12,520 nucleotides of DNA from Treponema sp. UBA3662 (lineage in GTDB: Bacteria; Spirochaetota; Spirochaetia; Treponematales; Treponemataceae), in assembly GCA_002373205.1 (NCBI GenBank), contig DFJV01000148.1, positions 308 through 12,827 on the forward strand, written 5' to 3'. Positions 7,095 through 12,520 of the stretch are shown here, one piece after another (the stretch's first letter is position 1; each line of letters opens with the position of its first letter). The notes beneath the pieces are model-generated. The model searched no databases. It was not told where the DNA came from and worked only from the letters and a program-made list of their open reading frames with translations. The translations under genes and the position numbers were made by a program.

Positions 7095-8189
7095 ATGAGA
7101 CGTTTAGCAATTGGTTTTACAATGTTGCTTTCTGCGGCTGGTTTTTTGTTTGCACAGAATGAGTTGCAGCCCCTTGCCGTGGTAAAACTGCACAAATCAG
7201 AAACTATTACCCTAAAGCAGCTCAAGGCTCGTGCCGGTGTTGCGGAAAAACAGTACGAAGCTTACGGCATGAAGATGACCGATGCCCAGAAGGTTGAGCT
7301 TAGGAAGGCAACCCTTGACGGAATGATTGCCAACAAGCTTATTGCCCAGCAGGCCGCAAAGGAAGGTCTTGCCATTACAGATTCACAGGTAAATGCCGCT
7401 TTTGTAAGCTCATTCAGCCAGGGTGGCCAGCAGATTACCGAAGCCCAGCTTGAACAGGCTGTAAAGAAGTCTACAGGCAAGTCCTTGAACGAGTATATTC
7501 TGGAAACAACAGGAATGTCTGTTGCCGACTACAAGGCTTACATTAAGGAATCAATTACTGTTCAGCAGTACATCGTAAGCAAAAAGCAGGACGAAGCAAA
7601 GAAGATTTCTGCTACAGACAAAGAAGTTAACGAGTTCTACGACATAAACAAGACCAAGTTTGTCTGGGACGACATGGCAAAGCTTTTCCTTTATGTTATT
7701 CCAAAGGGAAAGGATGCTGAAGGAACAAAGGCAAAGGCAAACGCAGCCCTTAAGCAGGTTTCCGCAAAGCAGGCTTCCAGAACAGACATAATGAAGTCTT
7801 CTGACAACGGAAAGGTTTACCAGGCCGGAGAAATCATGGTTCACAACAATGCCCAGACTGCACAGGCCCAGGGTTGGACCATGGATAAGATGAAGGAACT
7901 CTTTGGCCGCAGCGTAGGCTTTACAAGCGAATTGATTGACGGCGGCAACAACTGGCAGTTCTATTCAGTTCTTAACAAGTACAGCGCAAAGATGCTTAAG
8001 CTTTCCGATCCTGTTGAACCGGAATCAAAGCACACTGTAAAAGAATATATTAAGGGTACTTTAACAACCCAGAAGCAGGGTCAGTTCCTTCAGAAGGCTG
8101 CCAACGACATTGCAAAGAATCTGGACAATGCCTCTAACGTAGACCGCAAGAAGACTGGTGATGCCCTTACAAAACTTTTAAGCTGGTAG
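7095..8189 (+). CDS. Exported SurA/parvulin-like chaperone (putative peptidyl-prolyl isomerase)
   Basis: This 364-residue protein begins with a signal peptide: RR at 2-3, a hydrophobic stretch, and probable cleavage after FLFA at about residue 20. Residues 25-190 resemble a SurA N-terminal chaperone domain, with helices around LRKATLDGMIANKLIAQQAAKEG and ITDSQVNAAF, then TDKEVNEFYDINKTKF. Residues about 190-300 occupy the place of a parvulin domain (LFLYVIPKG, KAKANAALKQV), but the usual GGDLGW core is not recognisable. A chaperone role in the periplasm for outer-membrane or lipoprotein clients is therefore more likely than strong isomerase activity. AGAGGA at 7082-7087 lies seven bases before the ATG. 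It follows alaS after 124 bp, where no convincing promoter was found, and is seven bases upstream of nusB. Confidence 0.75.
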   Translation: MRRLAIGFTMLLSAAGFLFAQNELQPLAVVKLHKSETITLKQLKARAGVAEKQYEAYGMKMTDAQKVELRKATLDGMIANKLIAQQAAKEGLAITDSQVNAAFVSSFSQGGQQITEAQLEQAVKKSTGKSLNEYILETTGMSVADYKAYIKESITVQQYIVSKKQDEAKKISATDKEVNEFYDINKTKFVWDDMAKLFLYVIPKGKDAEGTKAKANAALKQVSAKQASRTDIMKSSDNGKVYQAGEIMVHNNAQTAQAQGWTMDKMKELFGRSVGFTSELIDGGNNWQFYSVLNKYSAKMLKLSDPVEPESKHTVKEYIKGTLTTQKQGQFLQKAANDIAKNLDNASNVDRKKTGDALTKLLSW

Positions 8190-8196
8190 GTTTGCC

Positions 8197-8625
8197 GTGT
8201 CTCGTCGGAAAGGAAGAATTCTGGCATTTCAGGCTCTCTACTCATACGATGTGGGTAAAAAGAGCCTGGATGACCTTTTAAAACTTGATTGGGTAGATAA
8301 TAATACTGAAAGTGAAGCAAAAAATGCCGATACTGAAAAGGACGATTTTGCCCGTATTCTCATTTCCGGAACAATAAATCATCTTGAAGAGATTGATGCC
8401 CTTATAAAAGGGCACTTGTCCGAGCGATGGGAATTTAACCGTGTTAACAAGGTGTCTTTGGCGATTTTGCGAGTGAGCATTTTCCAGCTTTTGTACCAAA
8501 AGGAAACGCCCGGGTCTGTGGTTATTGATGAAGCCATAGCCATTGCAAAGGAATTCGACACAGACATTTCCTTCAAATTCATTAATGCTGTTCTGGACAA
8601 AATTCGTAAAGAGATAGCAACTTGA
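8197..8625 (+). CDS. nusB: Transcription antitermination factor NusB
   Basis: NusB with NusE (S10) binds boxA RNA and supports antitermination of rRNA operons. The 142-residue protein has the all-helical NusB pattern throughout: SRRKGRILAFQALYSYDVG at the N-terminus, an FARILISGTINHLEEIDALI helix in the middle, and RVNKVSLAILRVSIFQLLY followed by SVVIDEAIAIAKEFDTDIS and FKFINAVLDKI at the C-terminus. The start is a GTG seven bases after the upstream stop codon; the GGTAGG overlapping that stop is the only candidate ribosome binding site, which suggests coupling to the upstream gene. The end overlaps the start of the TPR lipoprotein gene by four bases. Confidence 0.96.
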   Translation: MSRRKGRILAFQALYSYDVGKKSLDDLLKLDWVDNNTESEAKNADTEKDDFARILISGTINHLEEIDALIKGHLSERWEFNRVNKVSLAILRVSIFQLLYQKETPGSVVIDEAIAIAKEFDTDISFKFINAVLDKIRKEIAT

Positions 8626-10661
8626 ATACAAAGACTAAAACTTTAGGATTTTCCTCATTCATGGCGCATGGAGCTGTGAAGCCTTGTGTAAGACACATTG
8701 CTTTGTCCGCTCTTTGCGCAATTTTGTTTTCTGCCATCTTTGTCCTTGCGGGATGCTCTTCCCACTCAGAGGGTGCCGCAATAAGCACGGAACTGGGTTT
8801 TGTGGACATTTTGATTGGCCAGGGCAAGACCAAGGAAGCAATGGAGCTTTTGCAAAGGACGGAAAATCTTGCTTCTACCCCGCTTGAAAGCATGGGTGTT
8901 TACAAGCGCTATGTTACCCTTGGCGAGTCGGGCCGTGCGGAGAAAGCTCTTAAGAAGGGGCTAAGAAAGCACAAGAAGGACAAGCAGCTGCTTGCGGTTT
9001 ATGGAAATTTCCTGCTGGACCAGAACAAGACAAAAAAAGCCCTTAAGGTTACCAAGCCTCTTTCCGGTACCGAATATGGTTCCATTTATGCGGAGGCCTT
9101 TCTTTCTTACGCTTTGGAGACGGGGTGGAGTGCTGACGACTTGTTTGGAAAGACCTTCTTTTTGTTCAGAGGAAAGAAGAAGAATCCTGACCACACCGCC
9201 ACCGCAAAGGAAAAGTTTGAGGTCTTCTATGATTCCCGCTTTGTTCCAATTTACTTGGACGCTGCTAGGAGCACAAAACTTTCCCGCTGGGCGCGTAATG
9301 CTGCTGCCCTTTGTATGAAGGAAGGCAATTTTAACAAGGCGTCAGAGGCCTATATTGGTAGCGTTGACTCTTTGGAAGATTCGCTTTTCTGGGGTTCTGT
9401 ATTTTATGATGCAGGCCACTACACCGAAAGCCTTGAAGCTTTGCTTGCAGGGGATTCATTCCCAGGTTCTGTGGCGCTAAAGATTGAGCACAAGGCACTG
9501 GAGGCGGATGACTATTACCTTCTTGAAGAGGATGCCGCCGCAGAAAAGATACGCAGTGAGCTTATAGACGTAATTTTGGCTGAATCTGCCAATGCAAATG
9601 CCGGTTTGACTTCTTATGCCAAGCAGGTGCTTCCTGTTGTTTACGTGAACAGCGCAATGTACTTAAAGAGCAAGAACGACCTTGCCAAGGAATTTAGCAG
9701 GCTGGACATTCTTGTTAACAAATTCCCGGATTACGTGCCTGGTCTTGCATCTTACGGTGACTATGCACTTTACCTTTTGAGCCGGCCACCGGAGGATAAG
9801 CTTTCGCAGGATTTGCGCTATGCAGGTCTTAGAACAATGGCTATGGAAGAAGAGGACAGGATTCCAAAAATATCTCTGGAAGATGCCATTGAAAAAATAG
9901 ATGCGTCTCTTGAGCGGACTAATAATCCAAGGCTAATAGTTATACGCGAGCAGCTTTTGGCGGAATTGCACCGTGAGTGGGAGACTGAGCACAAGGCCAG
10001 CCGTGTTTGGCCGCTTTTGGAAAAGAATGCTCTGGAAAAGGCTTCTTTGTTCCCCGATGATGTTATTCACTATGCGGTTGTTGTGCTGCTTAACAATGGA
10101 CACGCAGATGACGCAAGGGATTTGTTCATAAAATACGAGCAGTCTTTGCACGAGGAAGCCATTACCGGAAAGAAGAAGAAGTCTGGAGAGGATGATGATG
10201 GTCTTCCTCCAAAGTTTGAGCCTTCTGAGCATCCGGAACTGCTGGATCTTTGGGAATGTGAAGCCGCTGCCTGGTTCTACGTAAAGGATGGCCGCATAGA
10301 CGAAGCACAGTCAATGTACAGGCATATTATAGAAAACTTTTCAAAGAGAAGCCCAATCTTTAGTTCCGGCGGAAAGACAGAGGCTGTAACGAATGCCTAC
10401 ATCAATGCCGCAAACATCTACGCAGGAAGGGGGCAGAGCGCTTTGGCCTTGGACAGCCTAAAGAAAGCTTTGCCAAGAACCTTGGACGAGGGCTTAAAGG
10501 CAGACGTTCTTTACCGCATTGGAAAGGAATACTACTATCAGGGTGACTACAAGAATGCAATCCGTTCGCTCCAGTATTCGCTTAACCAGGACAACGGGCA
10601 GAACAAGGTGCGTAACCGTGCAAGGCTTATCCTAAAGCAGGCGCAAGACAAGAACAAATAA
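8622..10661 (+). CDS. TPR-containing lipoprotein
   Basis: The proposed start is TTG at 8622, which overlaps the nusB stop as TTGA and has AAAGAG about eight bases upstream. ATG 8661 is an alternative that gives a more typical signal-peptide length, but it lacks a well-spaced ribosome binding site. The leader contains the hydrophobic run IALSALCAILFSAIFVLAGC with a good lipobox, Cys45 counted from the TTG. The mature part is rich in helical pairs of TPR type, for example SGRAEKALKKGLRKHKKDKQ near the N-terminus, and the clear C-terminal repeats AYINAANIYAGRGQSALALD and VLYRIGKEYYYQGDYKNAIR. It is probably a periplasm-facing membrane-anchored scaffold. The specific partner cannot be read from the sequence. 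Its packing with nusB and the SurA-like gene suggests co-transcription, and co-location with the chaperone hints at envelope assembly, which is inference. Confidence 0.85.
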   Translation: MNTKTKTLGFSSFMAHGAVKPCVRHIALSALCAILFSAIFVLAGCSSHSEGAAISTELGFVDILIGQGKTKEAMELLQRTENLASTPLESMGVYKRYVTLGESGRAEKALKKGLRKHKKDKQLLAVYGNFLLDQNKTKKALKVTKPLSGTEYGSIYAEAFLSYALETGWSADDLFGKTFFLFRGKKKNPDHTATAKEKFEVFYDSRFVPIYLDAARSTKLSRWARNAAALCMKEGNFNKASEAYIGSVDSLEDSLFWGSVFYDAGHYTESLEALLAGDSFPGSVALKIEHKALEADDYYLLEEDAAAEKIRSELIDVILAESANANAGLTSYAKQVLPVVYVNSAMYLKSKNDLAKEFSRLDILVNKFPDYVPGLASYGDYALYLLSRPPEDKLSQDLRYAGLRTMAMEEEDRIPKISLEDAIEKIDASLERTNNPRLIVIREQLLAELHREWETEHKASRVWPLLEKNALEKASLFPDDVIHYAVVVLLNNGHADDARDLFIKYEQSLHEEAITGKKKKSGEDDDGLPPKFEPSEHPELLDLWECEAAAWFYVKDGRIDEAQSMYRHIIENFSKRSPIFSSGGKTEAVTNAYINAANIYAGRGQSALALDSLKKALPRTLDEGLKADVLYRIGKEYYYQGDYKNAIRSLQYSLNQDNGQNKVRNRARLILKQAQDKNK

Positions 10662-10936
10662 ATCTTTGAACGTAACTGTTAATTTTATTAGGCAAATTTC
10701 TAGCTTTATACTTGTAACTACAAAATTGGCTCCCAGCGATTTTTGCCCCGAAAAAAGGCTTCCGCGCTACGCTTGTGCAGAATTTTTTTCGGTTCAAAAA
10801 TCGCTTCCGCCAATTTCTCAACTTCAATATGTAATCTTGAATTGGAATTTATAGAAAGAAATTAAGGTATTTCCTAAATCGAAGGTTAAATGAGATTCTT
10901 GTTTTTCACGATAGGAGCATATGGGAAAAAGGAATG
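10662..10936. other. Intergenic stretch between the TPR gene and the terminator
   Basis: No supportable gene is present. The main content is a 94-base imperfect hairpin, described separately. A possible 34-codon frame from ATG 10920 runs through the terminator, and its AGGAG is too close to the ATG to be a likely initiation site. Confidence 0.6.
10723..10816. repeat. Long imperfect inverted repeat (34-base arms, 26-base loop)
   Basis: The arm at 10723-10756 is nearly the reverse complement of 10783-10816. Paired blocks are AAATTGGC with GCCAATTT, AGCGATTTTTG with CAAAAATCGCT, and CCGAAAAAA with TTTTTTCGG, separated by internal mismatches of four and two bases. The loop contains CGCGCTACGCTTG, similar to the insert in the long-loop hairpin at 4627-4673. 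It could be a MITE-like element or an mRNA-stabilising 3' hairpin of the TPR transcript. Confidence 0.75.
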
Positions 10937-10983
10937 AAAAAACCGGGTCATTTTTACCCTTTGGGGTAAGAGCCCGGTTTTTT
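10937..10983. terminator. Bidirectional rho-independent terminator between convergent genes
   Basis: The outer stem AAAAAACCGGG (10937-10947) pairs with CCCGGTTTTTT (10973-10983). An inner stem TTACCC (10954-10959) pairs with GGGTAA (10964-10969) across the loop TTTG. Runs of A on the left and T on the right make it work for both strands, serving the TPR gene (plus) and groES (minus). Confidence 0.92.
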
Positions 10984-11060
10984 TTGTGTCATTTTGACCC
11001 AGAAATTATTTTGTCTGCATATCTTTAATCCAAAAATACGCAGTTTAGGCAATTTGTTTG

Positions 11061-11333
11061 CTATTCGATGACAGCGATGATGTCTGAATTCTTAAGGATA
11101 AGATAGTCTTCACCGTCAATTTTGATTCCTGTTCCGGAATACTTGTCGTAAAGGATTTTTTCTCCTGGTTTTACGGTGATTTTTTCTTTTTCTGTGCCCG
11201 GACCGACAGCTTCTACTGTTGCCTGCTGGGTCTTTTCCTGTGAAGTTTCAGGAATGATGATTCCGCCTGCTGATTTTGTCTCTGCAGCTACCTGCTTTAC
11301 CAATACGCGGTCTGCCAAAGGTCTGATTTTCAT
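11061..11333 (-). CDS. groES: Co-chaperonin GroES (Hsp10)
   Basis: GroES forms the heptameric lid of the GroEL folding chamber in the cytoplasm. The 90-residue protein is full length. It begins with MKIRPLADRVLVKQ, carries the mobile loop ETKSAGGIIIPE (about residues 18-29) that contacts GroEL, and ends with the conserved YLILKNSDIIAVIE. GGAGG at 11345-11341 lies seven bases upstream of the ATG. No groEL is found next to it within the window: downstream are the shared terminator and the convergent TPR gene. No CIRCE-type inverted repeat (TTAGCACTC with GAGTGCTAA) was seen upstream, so HrcA control is not supported here. Two REP-like hairpins lie upstream, between it and the divergent sigma factor gene. 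Confidence 0.97.
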   Translation of the reverse strand: MKIRPLADRVLVKQVAAETKSAGGIIIPETSQEKTQQATVEAVGPGTEKEKITVKPGEKILYDKYSGTGIKIDGEDYLILKNSDIIAVIE

Positions 11334-11381
11334 TATATTTCCTCCAAATGTATGTTATTAAAAGCTTGTATAACAAATTTC

Positions 11382-11408
11382 TGTCATGCTGAACTTGATT
11401 CAGCATCT
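11382..11408 (-). repeat. REP-like hairpin, family B, inverted orientation
   Basis: ATGCTGAA (11386-11393) and TTCAGCAT (11399-11406) form a perfect 8-bp stem. Read on the minus strand the loop is TCAAG and the stem is followed by GACA, the same loop and tail as the plus-strand copies at 4590 and 4845. Confidence 0.75.
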
Positions 11409-11411
11409 ACA

Positions 11412-11437
11412 GATTCCGAAACAAGTTCGGAATGACG
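11412..11437 (+). repeat. REP-like hairpin, family B, paired with the previous one
   Basis: ATTCCGAA (11413-11420), loop ACAAG, TTCGGAAT (11426-11433) form a perfect 8-bp stem followed by GACG. It stands tail-out relative to the inverted copy four bases away, giving a paired arrangement like REP doublets in other bacteria. Confidence 0.75.
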
Positions 11438-11541
11438 GTTATTTATTATTCGTTATACTAAAATATAATAAATTTTGTGCTTGGGCGTCAAATAAATTCG
11501 GCAGGGAATTTTTTGTAATTTTTTTGTGGCGGTTAAAAAGT

Positions 11542-11557
11542 TGGCATGAAAGTTGCT
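11542..11557 (+). promoter_or_regulatory. Sigma-54 (RpoN) -24/-12 promoter of the sigma factor gene
   Basis: TGGCATGAAAGTTGCT matches the consensus TGGCAYRNNNNTTGCW at every defined position, with GG (11543-11544) and GC (11555-11556) at the required spacing. The predicted start site is near 11568, giving a 28-base leader that contains GAGGAG. Transcription would need an ATP-dependent enhancer-binding activator. No clear upstream activator site was identified. Confidence 0.8.
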
Positions 11558-11595
11558 ATTTCTTTATTGAAAATATTTAGCGAGGAGTGGCAATT

Positions 11596-12462
11596 ATGGA
11601 AGCTGCAAAGACTTTTACACCTGTTTATGATGACGAAAATGTTTTGAACCTCTATCTTAAGGAAATCAACAAGATTCCGCTGCTTTCTCGCGAAGAAGAA
11701 AATGAGCTTGCGCTAAAGGCAAAGGCTGGCGACAAGGCCGCAAAAGACAAGATTGTTAGTGCAAACCTGCGCTTTGTTGTGAATGTTGCAAAGAAGTACC
11801 AGAGCCACGGTCTTGACCTTACGGATTTAATTAGCGAAGGAAACATTGGCCTTCTTACCGCAATAGACCACTTTGACGTGGAAAAGGGCTACCACTTTAT
11901 TTCCTATGCCGTCTGGTGGATTCGCCAGGCAATTCTTAAGGCCATCTGCGAAAAGAGCCGTGCCATCCGCCTGCCACTCAACAGGGCAAACGAGCTTGTT
12001 CAGATAGAAAAGACCCGCAAGGCTATTGGCCACAAAAAGAACGAGGACAGTGAATTCCGCGAAATTGGCAAGATGCTGGGAATGTCTCCAAGCCATGTAC
12101 GTGAGCTTGTAAACCTTGGCCGCGACATGATAAGCCTTGATGCCCGCATTGCTGGGGATGACACCGGCAGGAATACCGTTGCTGACTTTATAGAAGACAC
12201 ATATTACGCTTCTCCTGACTACCAGGCAATCAACAATTCCATGAAGGATGACATAGACAGCGTTCTTAACACGCTTAAGCCAAAGGAAGCAAAGGTTTTG
12301 CGCCTGCGCTACGGTCTTGGCGGCGGCCGTCCAATGTCTCTTAAGGAAGTGGGTGATGCCTGCAACCTTACCAAAGAAAGGATCCGCCAGATAGAAAAGC
12401 GTGCCCTTGTGCGTATGCAGAACCCAGCACGTATGAGCAGGTTGGAATCTTATGTAGCATAA
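11596..12462 (+). CDS. RNA polymerase sigma factor, sigma-70 family, RpoD/RpoS-like (group 2)
   Basis: This 288-residue protein directs RNA polymerase to promoters. Region 1.2 is DENVLNLYLKEINKIPLLSR (about 13-32). Region 2 runs from about 48 to 126, with SANLRFVVNVAKKY, then DLTDLISEGNIGLLTAIDHF (74-93), and the -10-reading SYAVWWIRQAILKAI (103-117). Region 3 is about 127-205. Region 4 includes LKPKEAKVLRLRYGLGG (227-243) and the helix-turn-helix MSLKEVGDACNLTKERIRQI (247-266). It lacks the long region 1.1 of housekeeping RpoD, and its length resembles RpoS-type factors. The start is set at ATG 11596 because GAGGAG (11582-11587) is eight bases before it; a GTG at 11587 overlaps that site and is unlikely. 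A sigma-54 promoter in the leader suggests it is the second step of a sigma cascade. Calling it RpoS would go beyond what the sequence alone shows. Confidence 0.93.
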   Translation: MEAAKTFTPVYDDENVLNLYLKEINKIPLLSREEENELALKAKAGDKAAKDKIVSANLRFVVNVAKKYQSHGLDLTDLISEGNIGLLTAIDHFDVEKGYHFISYAVWWIRQAILKAICEKSRAIRLPLNRANELVQIEKTRKAIGHKKNEDSEFREIGKMLGMSPSHVRELVNLGRDMISLDARIAGDDTGRNTVADFIEDTYYASPDYQAINNSMKDDIDSVLNTLKPKEAKVLRLRYGLGGGRPMSLKEVGDACNLTKERIRQIEKRALVRMQNPARMSRLESYVA

Positions 12463-12520
12463 ATTTTTACAGGGTGTCCCCCGTACCCCCAAATCAAGGG
12501 GAGGGAAAACCCCCTACTCC
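12463..12520. other. C-run-rich intergenic tail, unexplained
   Basis: After the sigma factor stop, the plus strand has several runs of four or five C and two of G, including CCCC-aaatcaa-GGGG and GGGG-agggaaaa-CCCC blocks that could pair. No T-run follows, so a rho-independent terminator is not supported. It may be part of a dispersed repeat cut by the window edge. Confidence 0.35.

Noticed and set aside
10920..11024. Small 34-codon frame from ATG 10920
   Set aside because: It runs through the bidirectional terminator hairpin, and the AGGAG before it is too close to the ATG.
11587..11595. Upstream GTG start for the sigma factor gene
   Set aside because: The GTG overlaps the GAGGAG ribosome binding site, which is correctly spaced for the ATG at 11596.
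11334..11595. CIRCE heat-shock operator upstream of groES
   Set aside because: No TTAGCACTC/GAGTGCTAA inverted repeat is present; the inverted repeats there are REP-like hairpins with different sequences.
11827..12492. A 221-codon minus-strand frame opposite the sigma factor gene
   Set aside because: Antisense shadow of a well-recognised sigma-70 protein; no signals of its own.

Overview
The window looks like chromosome from a host-associated spirochaete, most likely a Treponema. The signs are a short (613-residue) alanyl-tRNA synthetase without the C-terminal dimerisation/C-Ala part, a groES gene with no groEL beside it, a BspA-like 23-residue leucine-rich-repeat lipoprotein of the TpLRR type, and relaxed spirochaetal lipoboxes. 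This assignment is inference from gene content; no database was searched.

Region 1 (1-4540) is an accessory minus-strand block. It holds a very large surface lipoprotein gene that runs off the left edge. The gene has a good promoter, Shine-Dalgarno and ATG, but a run of ten G residues in the signal-peptide codons puts the ATG one base out of frame with an otherwise open frame of about 1,010 codons. This is the signature of a phase-variable (slipped-strand) locus caught in the OFF state. Upstream of it lies an AAA_14/DUF4143 ATPase gene whose start codon is preceded by three copies of a 15-bp direct repeat at an exact 32-bp period.

Region 2 (4541-5091) has no gene. It is packed with small REP-like hairpins of two families, one of which recurs beside groES.

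Region 3 (5092-10661) is a plus-strand housekeeping run: alaS, with a consensus-like promoter almost touching its ATG; an exported SurA/parvulin-like chaperone; nusB; and a TPR lipoprotein. The last three are tightly packed (7-bp gap, then a 4-bp overlap) and probably translationally coupled. A long imperfect hairpin and a bidirectional terminator follow.

Region 4 (10984-12520) has groES on the minus strand, convergent with the TPR gene. A sigma-70-family (group 2, RpoD/RpoS-like) sigma factor gene follows, divergent from groES. Its leader has a full match to the sigma-54 -24/-12 consensus, correctly placed upstream of a good ribosome binding site. This suggests an RpoN-to-alternative-sigma cascade similar in logic to the Borrelia RpoN-RpoS pathway.

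The two observations most worth following are the G10 switch in the lipoprotein gene and the sigma-54 promoter in front of the sigma factor gene.
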